43,924 nucleotides of DNA. Origin: Phycisphaerales bacterium (lineage in GTDB: Bacteria; Planctomycetota; Phycisphaerae; Phycisphaerales; SM1A02). Position 1 is the stretch's first letter. Each line of letters begins with the position of its first letter. The notes under the pieces are model-generated. The model worked only from the letters and a program-made list of their open reading frames with translations. It searched no databases and was not told where the DNA came from. Location: NCBI GenBank assembly GCA_029268515.1, contig JAQWNP010000018.1:1-43924 (forward strand), read 5' to 3'. The translations under genes and the position numbers were made by a program. Below, piece after piece: positions 26,539 to 35,396 of this stretch.

Positions 26539-27834
26539 TTAGTTAGAGTCCCCAGACGACCAGATGCCATGAACACAGGTCGACGATACGACAGATCCAT
26601 CACAGCCAGTAATCATCGCTTCGGCCAGGTTGACTGGGTCAATATGTGCTAACTGCTGATGCCGCAAGTTAATACAAGCCAGGTCGGCAAGTCGCCCCTG
26701 CTTAATGGCCCCTGTAGGAAGCCCAAGGCTATGGGCTCCATTGAGCGTTGCCGCCTGCATAAGCAGTGGAGCCATCTGCCCCTGCTGATCACGAATGATG
26801 CCGCGCCCCTGATTCAATAATCGCTGACCATACTCGAGCAGCCGCATCTCCTCGAGCATATCAATACGCGCATTCGAGTCGCTCCCTAAACAGATGCGAC
26901 CTCCATGCCGGAGAATAAATGGAATATTGGCAAGACCGTCTCCCAGGTTTGCCTCGGTCAATGGACAAATACAAACGGTCCCGCCCGCCTGCAAAAAGTC
27001 ATCCATATCACGTTCAGCCGTATGCGTGCAGTGCACTGCTGTAAAACGTGGCCCAACCCCAGCAAGTTCCATCAGGATAGACATTGGAGTTCGACCGTAG
27101 GCTTTCAGAGATGCCGCTATTTCTGCCGGCTGCTCTTCAACATGCATATGCAAGACCATGCCGCGGACCTGTGCCTCTCGAGCCACCTTTGCCATCTCAG
27201 TCAAATCCCCTGCCGCTCGAATCGAGTGGATCACGGCGCCAAGATGAGCCTGAGACTGACCCTCCACACGCTTAGAAAGCAAATCCATCTGCTTCCAAAA
27301 TGTACTTGAATCACAGCCATCAAATCGCTGCTGCTTCTGACTAAGCGGTTCACCGATCGCACCTGAGACGTAATACGCATTCAGCAACACCACGCGAATA
27401 CCCGCGGCGGCAGCAGCATCAAGAATGACCTGGTCAAACTCAAAACGGCGTTGACCATCAACATGATGTAAGTAATGAAACTCACCGACCGTGGTCATAC
27501 CGCATGCTCGCATCTCTCGATATGTTTCCACAGCGAGTTCATAGAGATGCTGTTGATCTATCTGGCAAACAAGCTCATACATATGCTCACGCCAAGTCCA
27601 GAAGCTTCCAACACCCTCTATAAAACGCTCACCATCACCACGCATCGCGCGCTGAAACACATGGCTATGAGCATTAACAAATCCAGGCATGAGTGCCTTA
27701 TCAGGCCACTGCTCACCTTCACCAGTGGAAGGCTCAACCGCAGCGATCCGCCCCGAATCATCGATGACGACAGCCATCGATTCAACAAATGCTGATCCAT
27801 CCCAAAGCAAAGCCGGTTCAATCCGCTGGCTCAT
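26539..27834 (-). CDS. hutF: Formimidoylglutamate deiminase-like amidohydrolase (HutF type)
   Basis: A 431-residue metal-dependent amidohydrolase. I chose ATG 27834 because GGAGG lies just upstream and it shares one base with the upstream stop (TGATG). Family signatures are M-P-G-F-V-N-A-H56-S-H58-x-F-Q-R-A-M, S-F-W-T-W-R-E, T-T-V-G-E-F-H-Y-L-H-H, H-M-H-V-E-E-Q, C-P-L-T-E-A-N-L-G-D-G and G-S-D-S-N-A-R-I. E-F-H-Y-L-H-H and T-E-A-N-L-G-D-G are distinctive for HutF. HutF converts N-formimidoyl-L-glutamate to N-formyl-L-glutamate plus ammonia in the alternative histidine-degradation route. No other hut gene is in the window; the coupled upstream gene is an M20 amidohydrolase. It is cytoplasmic. 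Confidence 0.9.
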   Translation of the reverse strand: MSQRIEPALLWDGSAFVESMAVVIDDSGRIAAVEPSTGEGEQWPDKALMPGFVNAHSHVFQRAMRGDGERFIEGVGSFWTWREHMYELVCQIDQQHLYELAVETYREMRACGMTTVGEFHYLHHVDGQRRFEFDQVILDAAAAAGIRVVLLNAYYVSGAIGEPLSQKQQRFDGCDSSTFWKQMDLLSKRVEGQSQAHLGAVIHSIRAAGDLTEMAKVAREAQVRGMVLHMHVEEQPAEIAASLKAYGRTPMSILMELAGVGPRFTAVHCTHTAERDMDDFLQAGGTVCICPLTEANLGDGLANIPFILRHGGRICLGSDSNARIDMLEEMRLLEYGQRLLNQGRGIIRDQQGQMAPLLMQAATLNGAHSLGLPTGAIKQGRLADLACINLRHQQLAHIDPVNLAEAMITGCDGSVVSSTCVHGIWSSGDSN

Positions 27835-28976
27835 CAGGAACCTCCACACATTTGCAAAGCAAGAGCCTCGACATAACCACTGCAATCTCGAAACTCATGA
27901 ATCGGCACATATTCATTGCTCTTATGTGCGACCCCAATATCACCAGGGCCAAACAACACCGCTTCAAGACCAAGGGCCGCAAGGAATCCACCGTCACTGG
28001 CATAAGACACGCCCAGGGTTTCTGTTTGTCCAACCAATTTGCAACATGCCTCACAAATAGAGGCCTCTTGCGGCGTGAGCAGCGTGGGGTTCTCCTCAGC
28101 AGTGACGATCTTTCCACCATCGCCAGCATCAGCAATACAGCTGTTGATACGAGACATCAGCACCGCCTTATCTTGCCCAGGAAGCAGACGGACGCTGAGG
28201 TCAATCTCACACTTCTCAGGGACAATATTCATCGCGTTTCCGCCACGAATGCCAACGACTGTCAATACCGCGTATGGCACACCACGAAAGTACTGACTGG
28301 ATTCCAGAGACTCTTGCTGCATTTGCAAGCTCAACTCTTGAAGTAACGCGACAATGCGTGTCGCTTCCTCAACCGCATTGCGACCCAGGTGTGGGCTGCC
28401 ACTATGAGCCGGTATTCCTTTGACGTCAATCCGAATTTTCAAGTGACCTTTATGCATACGGACAACGCGCAGCGAGGTTGGCTCACCAACAACAGTCGCG
28501 CGTGGAAGAGGCTGTTTCCATTGTTGAGACAATTGTTTGGCGCCGAGAGATCCAACTTCCTCGTCATAGGTCAGCAGCACACATAACGGGGCCTTCAGTG
28601 TTCGCTGTGACGCTGCTCGCAACGCATTGACGGCAATAGCACAGAAACCCTTCATATCACAACTACCACGACCGAATAGAGCGCCCTCTCGTTCAGTCAA
28701 CTCAAACGCAGGACTGATCCAATCATCTTCGTCCGCTGGCACGGTATCGACATGCCCAGAGAGGGTGAGCCCCTCACCTTTCTCACAGTCTGGCCCAACC
28801 ATTGCCACAAGATTGGCCTTCAGCCCATCCTCTGATGAGACGAGGTCGACTTTGGCCCCACTGGCATCCAGGTATTCTGCCACCCAAGAGATCAGCTCAA
28901 GGTTACTTTCACAGCTGGTGGTATCAAAGGCAATCAACCGCTGGGCCAGATCAATATCGCTCAGTAAGGAATTCAT
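27834..28976 (-). CDS. M20-family amidohydrolase, ArgE-like (N-acetylornithine deacetylase family)
   Basis: A 380-residue zinc amidohydrolase. The metal and catalytic residues are in place: S-G-H75-V-D77-T, bridging D107 in R-G-S-C-D-M-K-G, the E139-E140 pair in Y-D-E-E-V-G, and a late ligand in G-P-G-D-I-G-V-A-H-K-S-N-E-Y-V. The pattern is that of ArgE, which removes N-acetyl from ornithine; the family also includes succinyl- and formyl-amino acid hydrolases. Translational coupling to the HutF-like gene suggests it may instead deformylate N-formylglutamate; this is inference. ATG 28976 was preferred; ATG 28994 would add six residues. It is divergent from the VOC gene with only about 22 bp between starts. 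Confidence 0.88.
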   Translation of the reverse strand: MNSLLSDIDLAQRLIAFDTTSCESNLELISWVAEYLDASGAKVDLVSSEDGLKANLVAMVGPDCEKGEGLTLSGHVDTVPADEDDWISPAFELTEREGALFGRGSCDMKGFCAIAVNALRAASQRTLKAPLCVLLTYDEEVGSLGAKQLSQQWKQPLPRATVVGEPTSLRVVRMHKGHLKIRIDVKGIPAHSGSPHLGRNAVEEATRIVALLQELSLQMQQESLESSQYFRGVPYAVLTVVGIRGGNAMNIVPEKCEIDLSVRLLPGQDKAVLMSRINSCIADAGDGGKIVTAEENPTLLTPQEASICEACCKLVGQTETLGVSYASDGGFLAALGLEAVLFGPGDIGVAHKSNEYVPIHEFRDCSGYVEALALQMCGGS

Positions 28977-28998
28977 ACCAAGTATGATATCCATCCTT

Positions 28999-29397
28999 AT
29001 GTTGATCGCAGGACTTGACCATTTCGTGCTGACTGTGGCTGATCTAGACGAGACGATTGCCTTTTATGTGCGCGCGATCGGGCTTGAGCATATTCGTTTT
29101 GGTGAGGGACGGCATGCCCTGAAGTGCGGACAGCAGAAGATCAACCTTCATCCAGCCACCGATCCCATCCATCCACATGCCGCCTTCCCAACCCCAGGAG
29201 CCGCTGATTTATGCCTTCTGGTTAATGGTCGCCTTGAAGAGGCCATTGAACGCCTCGAGCAGGCGAAGGTCGCGGTGGAGCTTGGCCCCATCGAGCGAAC
29301 TGGTTCACAGGGGCCCATCAGATCAATCTACGTGCGTGATCCAGATCAGAATCTCATCGAACTTGCTGAACAACAACCCTCGACATCATCTGGCTAA
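28999..29397 (+). CDS. VOC-family (glyoxalase/bleomycin-resistance fold) protein
   Basis: A 132-residue single-module VOC protein. It starts L-D-H-F-V-L-T-V-A-D-L-D-E-T-I-A-F-Y, with His8 as probable first metal ligand, followed by G-Q-Q-K-I-N-L-H-P and ending in I-Y-V-R-D-P-D-Q-N-L-I-E-L with the C-terminal Glu ligand. The family includes glyoxalases, dioxygenases and antibiotic-binding proteins, and the reaction cannot be read from sequence. I use ATG 28999, where homology begins; ATG 28984 would add five residues. It ends 12 bp before the S9 peptidase gene, which has its own GGAG, so the two may be co-transcribed. Confidence 0.88.
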   Translation: MLIAGLDHFVLTVADLDETIAFYVRAIGLEHIRFGEGRHALKCGQQKINLHPATDPIHPHAAFPTPGAADLCLLVNGRLEEAIERLEQAKVAVELGPIERTGSQGPIRSIYVRDPDQNLIELAEQQPSTSSG

Positions 29398-29409
29398 CTG
29401 GAGTCCACG

Positions 29410-31479
29410 ATGGCAAAAGCCCTCAAGAAAAAACAGACCACGAAACCCGCCAAGCAGTCAACAAAAAAAAGACTGGTAACTGCAGATGATCTCAGTCGGC
29501 TACAGATGGTCAGCGATCCCCAAATCTCACCCGATGGCAAAGAGATTTTATTCACCAAGACACACACAGCGCCAAAGAACAAAAAAACATCAAACCTCTG
29601 GCGCGTCCCTTGTGATGGGGGGCGCCCACGACAATTCACCTCCAGCGGCAAAGACAGAGGCGGCCGCTTCTCCCCTGATGGAAACAGCATTGTCTTTGCC
29701 TCGGGCCGCAACCCCCAGTCACAACAACTACACATCATTGATCGCCACGGCGGCGAAGCGAAAGAGCTCACCTCTTTTAGCCAAGGATCAATTCATGGCT
29801 ATGTCTTTAGCCCCGATAGCCGATTACTCGCCGTTTCCTTTCGCGAAACTGACCCACACTTCACCAAGGCAGCTGAAGCAAAGAGAAAGAAAAAAGGCCT
29901 CAGTGATCCCCCCTGGGTCATCGATGACTGGTGGTATCGACTTGACGGCGACGGTTACTTTGGAGCCCAGCGTTTTGCTGTGTATATCGTTGAAATTGAA
30001 ACTGGCAAGCATCGCCGTCTCTATGACAAGGACACCATGGGGTGGACCGAATACGACTTCTCGCCGAATAGCCGCGAGCTTTTGATCGCAACCAATCGCC
30101 ACAAGCAAGCAATGGTCCGCCGCGATGCTGCTGAGCTGGTCAGAGTCAATGTTGCCAGCGGTAAGATCACACCAGTACGTGGCGTCCCCTCCGGCCCCAA
30201 ACATGCGCCCAAATGGTCCCCCGATGGCAAGACCATCGCCTGGGCTGGGCTGATCTCCACAGTACCTGGCTGGGGCGCTGAGAATGATTCCTTGTTTGTC
30301 ATGAATCTTGCAACGAAAAAGATTCGTAACCTGACAAGCAAGCATGACTATTGCACATCAACTGGCACGCTCAGCGACACTGAGGAGATCGAATTTGGAA
30401 CAAACTTCCACTACATCGAAAACGGCAAACGCATCCTGATCACCATTGGCTTCCATGGACAAAACCAGATCGGTTGTGCCAAGACGAATTCTGGCTCAGT
30501 CGAATTGCTGACCTCTGGGCGATGTGGCTATGGCATGGGCAATAGTTCTCATGATGGAACACGCGTGGCACTGATGTGGGGAGATGCGACGCACCCTTCA
30601 GAAATTGCGGTAGGAATACTGACCAAAGATGGTCTTGAGAAACGCACCTTAACCAACTTCAATGGGCCGCTTCTAAAAGAACTTAAACTCAGCAAGCCCA
30701 AGCCCAAGTGGATCCGATCTGCTGATGGCACGCGGGTACAGCTGTGGGCCATGGATCCAACCGGCGGCCCCAAACGTAAAAAGGCACCAGCCGTACTTGA
30801 AGTACATGGTGGGCCACATGCGCAATATGGCGAAGTGTTCTTTCATGAATTCCAGCTCCTCGCAGCCAATGGCTATCGTGTCTTCTACGCCAATCCGCGC
30901 GGTAGCAAAGGCTATGGAGAAGCCTTTACCACTTCGATTGAGGGAAGATGGGGCCACCATGATTGGCAGGACATCACCGCCGTCGCCGACCATATGGAAT
31001 CACGCAATGATGTAGACACGCAGGCCATGGCCATTATGGGCGGCAGCTATGGTGGCTATATGACACTTTGGGCCATTGGTCATACCAATCGCTTTGCGGC
31101 AGCAATCACAGACCGATGTGTTTCCAATATGGTGACCATGGGTGGCAACAGTGACTTTATTGATGCACCTGATCATTACTTCCCCGGCAATTTCTGGGAC
31201 AATATTGACGCGAGATGGGACCAAAGCCCCATGAAACATATTGGCAATGCCAAGACGCCGACCATGATCATTCATAGCGAAGGCGATCTTCGCTGCAATA
31301 TTGAACAAGCAGAACAGGTCTTCTCGGCACTAAAGCTTCTAAAAGTACCGACTCGCTTTGTCCGATATCCTCGCAGCACAAGCCATGGAATGAGCCGTGA
31401 CGGCCCTATGGATCTACGGGAGCACCGCCTAGAACAGATCTTGTGGTGGTTCAAACGCCATCTTCAAAAGCGACGCTAG
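29410..31479 (+). CDS. S9-family serine peptidase (prolyl oligopeptidase/acylaminoacyl peptidase type)
   Basis: A 689-residue peptidase. After a lysine-rich N-terminus, residues ~22-430 form a TolB-like beta-propeller (repeated S-P-D-G-K and F-S-P-D motifs). Residues ~435-689 form the alpha/beta-hydrolase domain. The catalytic triad is Ser546 (G-G-S-Y-G-G-Y-M), Asp626 (S-E-G-D-L-R-C) and His659 (S-H-G-M-S-R). The N-terminus lacks a hydrophobic core, so it is probably cytoplasmic and trims short peptides. GGAG lies 6 bases before the ATG. Confidence 0.95.
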   Translation: MAKALKKKQTTKPAKQSTKKRLVTADDLSRLQMVSDPQISPDGKEILFTKTHTAPKNKKTSNLWRVPCDGGRPRQFTSSGKDRGGRFSPDGNSIVFASGRNPQSQQLHIIDRHGGEAKELTSFSQGSIHGYVFSPDSRLLAVSFRETDPHFTKAAEAKRKKKGLSDPPWVIDDWWYRLDGDGYFGAQRFAVYIVEIETGKHRRLYDKDTMGWTEYDFSPNSRELLIATNRHKQAMVRRDAAELVRVNVASGKITPVRGVPSGPKHAPKWSPDGKTIAWAGLISTVPGWGAENDSLFVMNLATKKIRNLTSKHDYCTSTGTLSDTEEIEFGTNFHYIENGKRILITIGFHGQNQIGCAKTNSGSVELLTSGRCGYGMGNSSHDGTRVALMWGDATHPSEIAVGILTKDGLEKRTLTNFNGPLLKELKLSKPKPKWIRSADGTRVQLWAMDPTGGPKRKKAPAVLEVHGGPHAQYGEVFFHEFQLLAANGYRVFYANPRGSKGYGEAFTTSIEGRWGHHDWQDITAVADHMESRNDVDTQAMAIMGGSYGGYMTLWAIGHTNRFAAAITDRCVSNMVTMGGNSDFIDAPDHYFPGNFWDNIDARWDQSPMKHIGNAKTPTMIIHSEGDLRCNIEQAEQVFSALKLLKVPTRFVRYPRSTSHGMSRDGPMDLREHRLEQILWWFKRHLQKRR

Positions 31480-31536
31480 CTCGTTGTTCCCTCCATACCC
31501 TAAAGGGACTATCATGGAGGGTCTTCCGGAGAAACC

Positions 31537-32154
31537 ATGACTACTTCTGCAAGCGAAAGCCAACATAAACAAGCCACAAAGGCTCGTGCCGATGCGATGG
31601 ACCATGTCCGCGGCCTCCTTGACTTCATCGGGGAAGATCCAACACGCGAAGGGTTAATCGAAACGCCCCGCCGTGTCCTGGCAGCCATGCAGGATCACTT
31701 TCGTGGATACCACGAAGACCCCGCAAGTTTTCTCAGCAAAAGCTTTACTGAGGTCGAAGGCTATCAAGAACTGGTCTTGATCTCTGACATCGAGTTACAC
31801 AGCCACTGCGAACACCACATGGTGCCATTCGTAGGCAAGGCACATGTCGCCTATATCCCCGGCGATCGGATTGTTGGACTGTCCAAACTGGCGCGCGTCG
31901 TAGATGTCTATAGCCACCGACTCCAAGTCCAGGAAAAACTCACTGCACAGATCGCCAATACGATCAATGACTGCTTGAATCCCAAAGGCGTCGCGGTCAT
32001 CCTGCAATGCCAACACTTCTGCATGTGCTATCGGGGCGTCAAGAAACCCGGCGCCTGGACAACAACGAGCAAACTGCATGGCCAGTTTCTGAATGATGCG
32101 TCGAGCCGCGCAGAGCTCTTCACCTTGCTTGGTCTTAAACGCGATATTGGCTGA
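31537..32154 (+). CDS. folE: GTP cyclohydrolase I (FolE)
   Basis: A 205-residue FolE, which converts GTP to 7,8-dihydroneopterin triphosphate, the first step of folate and pterin synthesis. The zinc and active-site residues are in H88-S-H-C91-E-H93-H94 and the second cysteine C162 in Q-H-F-C-M-C-Y-R-G-V. G-L-S-K-L-A-R-V-V-D-V-Y-S-H-R-L-Q-V-Q-E is the usual family core. The length is normal. C-Q-H-F-C-M-C replaces the more usual A-R-H-M-C-M. GGAG lies 6 bases upstream of the ATG. The downstream BtpA-family gene overlaps its 3' end. Confidence 0.96.
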   Translation: MTTSASESQHKQATKARADAMDHVRGLLDFIGEDPTREGLIETPRRVLAAMQDHFRGYHEDPASFLSKSFTEVEGYQELVLISDIELHSHCEHHMVPFVGKAHVAYIPGDRIVGLSKLARVVDVYSHRLQVQEKLTAQIANTINDCLNPKGVAVILQCQHFCMCYRGVKKPGAWTTTSKLHGQFLNDASSRAELFTLLGLKRDIG

Positions 32155-32974
32155 TCTGCACTCCAGCCTGAGTTTTCTCGCTCAACGCCGACCAGCGTTG
32201 ATTGGCATGGTTCATGTACAGGCCCTGCCCGGCACACCCCGACATACAAAGACGATTGATCAGATCATCAACACGGCTGTTCAAGAAGCAACTTGCCTCG
32301 CCGAAGCTGGGTTTGATGCCTTGATGATTGAAAACATGCACGATCTCCCCTACCTGCTTGGTCAAGTGGGACCCGAGATTGTCGCTGGCATGACCGCCGT
32401 CGGCCAAGCAATACGCAGCCGCATCGATCTTCCGCTTGGCGTACAAGTATTGGCTGCCGCCAATAGTGCTTCACTGGCCGTGGCCCACACGATTGGCGCC
32501 TCCTTCATACGGTGCGAAGGATTTGTCTTTGCATCAGTTGCTGATGAAGGCATCATTGAACAAGCTGCCGCAGGCCCATTGCTGCGAACAAGAAAATCAC
32601 TTGACGCAGAGAACGTCGCGATCCTCGCTGACATCAAAAAGAAGCACAGCGCCCATGCACTGACCAGCGATATCTCACTGACTGAAATGGCTCATGCTGC
32701 CGCATTCAACGGCGCTGATGGCGTCATTGTGACAGGCACTGTGACCAGCATCCCACCCGATCCTCATGAGGCGGCCGCTGCGGCCAAATGCGAACGCCCA
32801 GTATTGATCGGCTCAGGGCTTACAACAGACAACATTGAGTCGTTTGCTCAAGTGAGCGACGGCCTCATCATTGGCTCAGCTCTCAAGCAAGACGGGCACT
32901 GGGACGAGGCGCTAGACCCCGCGCGCGTCACGGCGATTGCCCAAGCAGTGCAAGGCTGCCGGACGACGAAGTAA
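32147..32974 (+). CDS. BtpA/SgcQ-family TIM-barrel protein
   Basis: About 275 residues. The family signature I-G-M-V-H-V-Q-A-L-P-G-T-P lies near the start. Other matches are G-F-D-A-L-M-I-E-N-M-H-D-L-P-Y, P-L-G-V-Q-V-L-A-A-A-N, F-I-R-C-E-G-F-V-F, I-L-A-D-I-K-K-K-H, A-D-G-V-I-V-T-G and the phosphate-binding-like L-I-G-S-G-L-T-T-D-N. BtpA is required for photosystem I accumulation in cyanobacteria, and SgcQ is a sugar-catabolism gene; the biochemical activity of the family is not known. The start is uncertain: TTG 32147 gives a typical length and overlaps folE by 8 bp, while ATG 32096 would lie further inside folE. Confidence 0.85.
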   Translation: MADLHSSLSFLAQRRPALIGMVHVQALPGTPRHTKTIDQIINTAVQEATCLAEAGFDALMIENMHDLPYLLGQVGPEIVAGMTAVGQAIRSRIDLPLGVQVLAAANSASLAVAHTIGASFIRCEGFVFASVADEGIIEQAAAGPLLRTRKSLDAENVAILADIKKKHSAHALTSDISLTEMAHAAAFNGADGVIVTGTVTSIPPDPHEAAAAAKCERPVLIGSGLTTDNIESFAQVSDGLIIGSALKQDGHWDEALDPARVTAIAQAVQGCRTTK

Positions 32975-32978
32975 GAGG

Positions 32979-34214
32979 TCAACCATCCATTTCATCTTTG
33001 AGTTGACTGAGCTTGTCGATCAAATTGTCGATCTGCGCATCTGTGTGAGCAGCAGAAATTTGCACACGAAGACGAGCCGTGCCCTCAGGCACAACTGGAT
33101 ACCCAAACCCAATCACAAAGACGCCCAATTCAAGCAGACGATTGCTCATCGCAATCGCCTTCGCTGTATCGCCAACAATAATGGGGCAAATAGCTGTGGG
33201 CGACTCAATGACTTCAAACCCTTTGCTTCGAATACCCTCCCGAGCTCGAGCCGTGTTCTGTCGAAGCCGGTCAACCATTCCAGGGTCGTTCATCAACAAT
33301 TCAATAGCGCGATTGGCGCTACAAGCCACTGACACTGGAAGCGCATTGGTAAACAAGGTTGGTCGGGCTCGCTGCACAATCATTTCCATGGCAGCCTGCG
33401 AACCTGCGAGATAGCCGCCCGCCGCACCACCGAGCGCTTTTCCGATAGTGCCTGTAAACAGATCAATCTCATCACTGGCCATACCAAAGTGTTCATGCGT
33501 ACCGCGCCCCGTGGCGCCCATGACGCCAGTGCCATGAGAATCATCAACGGCCAGCATCGCGCCGTACTCATCACACAAGGCCCGAATCGCTGGCAGGTGA
33601 GCCAAATCACCCTCCATCGAAAAGACACCATCAGTAATAACCCAGAGCACGCCTCCGTCAGCGACGATTTCACGTCCCTTGATCAATGACTGACGGAGCG
33701 AGTCCATATCACTGTGCTTATAGATTGATTTATGCAGGCCTTTATTAATAACACCGGCCAATCGCATTGCATCAATAATGCAAGCGTGGTTGAGCTCGTC
33801 AGAAATAATCACATCACCGGGCTCACAGAGCGTTGGCAACAGCGCTTCAGTTGCGGTCCAACAAGACACAAAACTATAAGCAGCTTCTTTGCCAAGAAAC
33901 TCAGCAATACGCTTTTCAAGAACCAAATGTGGCTCAAACGTGCCGCAAATAAATCGCACTGAAGCCGTGCCGGCACCATAATGCTGCATACCTTCAATAC
34001 CTGCCGCGACGACGTCAGGATGATTTGCAAGTCCCAGGTAATTATTGGAGCAGAAGCAATCAACTTGGCCATATCCCTCCAGATCAATATGGGGATCCAT
34101 GGGCCCCTTAATCGTCTGCAGCTTTTTGAGCTGGCCAGTCGCCTCAAGATGACCAAGCGTTTTCGCACTACGCTGTTCAAACAAATCAGACCCGGTCAAT
34201 CCCGTCATGCTCAT
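32979..34214 (-). CDS. kbl: Glycine C-acetyltransferase (2-amino-3-ketobutyrate CoA ligase)
   Basis: A 411-residue alpha-oxoamine synthase. Visible motifs are N-N-Y-L-G-L-A, G-A-G-T-A-S-V-R-F-I-C-G-T, D-E-L-N-H-A, cofactor aspartate in A-V-D-D-S-H-G-T-G-V-M-G, and PLP lysine in G-T-I-G-K-A-L-G-G-A-A-G-G-Y. It cleaves 2-amino-3-ketobutyrate with CoA to glycine and acetyl-CoA. BioF-type 8-amino-7-oxononanoate synthase is the close alternative. The upstream neighbour, a threonine dehydrogenase one base away, decides for Kbl. I chose ATG 34214, with AGGA 8 bases upstream; a longer start would run into the dehydrogenase. Confidence 0.92.
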   Translation of the reverse strand: MSMTGLTGSDLFEQRSAKTLGHLEATGQLKKLQTIKGPMDPHIDLEGYGQVDCFCSNNYLGLANHPDVVAAGIEGMQHYGAGTASVRFICGTFEPHLVLEKRIAEFLGKEAAYSFVSCWTATEALLPTLCEPGDVIISDELNHACIIDAMRLAGVINKGLHKSIYKHSDMDSLRQSLIKGREIVADGGVLWVITDGVFSMEGDLAHLPAIRALCDEYGAMLAVDDSHGTGVMGATGRGTHEHFGMASDEIDLFTGTIGKALGGAAGGYLAGSQAAMEMIVQRARPTLFTNALPVSVACSANRAIELLMNDPGMVDRLRQNTARAREGIRSKGFEVIESPTAICPIIVGDTAKAIAMSNRLLELGVFVIGFGYPVVPEGTARLRVQISAAHTDAQIDNLIDKLSQLKDEMDG

Positions 34215-34215
34215 G

Positions 34216-35265
34216 TCACGATCCTGAATATGATTCAAAGTAAGGAATGATGTACTCGGTGAACGTCTTTTCAAGATCATGCTCAGGAGCAAAGCCCCAA
34301 TCATTTTGAGCCGCTGAACAATCGACCGATTCAGGCCAAGAATCAACGATCGCCTGACGTTCAGGCGTCACCTTAAAATCAACCTTCGCCGCTGGATAGT
34401 GCCGCTTGATCATTTCAACGCACTCCTCGGCTGAAGGATTAAATGCAGACACGTTGTAACACGACTTTGTCAACTGCTCTGATGATGCAGCCGTATACTT
34501 CAATGTTGCATTAATTGCATCTGGCATGGTCATAAATGGAATGCGCGTGTCTGGCCGCACAAAACACTCGTACGGCTCACCCCTTAATGCGGCATGGAGC
34601 ATTTCAGGAATAAAATCGCTGGTGCCGCCGGTCGGCTGGGTCGCCGCACTGATGAGACCTGGAAAACGCAGGCATCGAAAATCAATGCCAGGCGGACACG
34701 AAGAGACATCTCCTTGGCGACCGTGATAAAGCGCGTAGTAGCGACCTATGTTCTCAACTGCCAATTTATTGCACCCATACATCGTTCGCGGGTGATGAAA
34801 TACGCGTTCGTCAACCTGTCCTGATTTTGTTTTATGGGCAAGATCACTAAAACCGTACACAGCAATCGAACTCGGAAAAAAGAAGAGTATTGATTGATCA
34901 CGCTGCTGAGCTGCTTGGGTTGCCTGCCGAATCATACCCACGCTGCCTGTGACATTGACGTCATAGCCGACAGCTGGCGCATGCTCAGTAGCACTACTTA
35001 GGAGCGCTGCAAGGTGATACACCTCATCGATTTCAGTGGTCGCGAAGATCTCGCTGACAAGGGACTCATCCCGTATGTCACCTAAATACGATCGCTTGAC
35101 CATCGAAGCATGTGTTTTCGGCAACTGAGCGAGATCGAGCGTACTCACCTGCCCCGCACCCGAATCAACAAAGGCGTGCAAAAGACCATGACCGACTTCG
35201 CCCCCAGCGCCGGTAATCAGTACCTGCTCTGGCTTACCCGGAGTTTTCTGTGGTGTGATATCCAT
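34216..35265 (-). CDS. L-threonine 3-dehydrogenase, SDR/epimerase type
   Basis: A 349-residue NAD-dependent short-chain (extended SDR) enzyme. The nucleotide motif is I-T-G-A-G-G-E-V-G-H-G near the N-terminus; the catalytic region is F-F-P-S-S-I-A-V-Y-G and the pair Y-x-x-x-K in M-Y-G-C-N-K. R-F-P-G-L-I-S and S-D-F-I-P-E-M-L-H are typical of the epimerase-like threonine dehydrogenases, unrelated to the zinc alcohol-dehydrogenase-type Tdh. It oxidises threonine to 2-amino-3-ketobutyrate, which the downstream Kbl cleaves. The operon order is dehydrogenase then kbl with a 1-bp gap. ATG 35265 has GGAAG 6 bases upstream; starts up to 35421 would overlap the divergent rlmN-like gene. Confidence 0.9.
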   Translation of the reverse strand: MDITPQKTPGKPEQVLITGAGGEVGHGLLHAFVDSGAGQVSTLDLAQLPKTHASMVKRSYLGDIRDESLVSEIFATTEIDEVYHLAALLSSATEHAPAVGYDVNVTGSVGMIRQATQAAQQRDQSILFFFPSSIAVYGFSDLAHKTKSGQVDERVFHHPRTMYGCNKLAVENIGRYYALYHGRQGDVSSCPPGIDFRCLRFPGLISAATQPTGGTSDFIPEMLHAALRGEPYECFVRPDTRIPFMTMPDAINATLKYTAASSEQLTKSCYNVSAFNPSAEECVEMIKRHYPAAKVDFKVTPERQAIVDSWPESVDCSAAQNDWGFAPEHDLEKTFTEYIIPYFESYSGS

Positions 35266-35396
35266 TGTGGCTTCCAGTTCCATAGCCCACATTGTAGCGG
35301 AACAAAGGCCCCTCCCGGCCAAACAAAAACAACACAAGGCCCGTTTCCCAATCTCTTGACAGCGATCCACTGCCAAGCGCGTGCTAGCATGCCTCA

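Noticed and set aside
26324-26542. 72-codon plus-strand frame in the intergenic region
   Set aside because: No ribosome-binding site, no family resemblance and atypical composition.
28627-28998. N-terminal extension of the VOC protein by up to 124 residues
   Set aside because: The extension lies antisense to the M20 gene and has no resemblance to VOC proteins; homology begins at the ATG at 28999.
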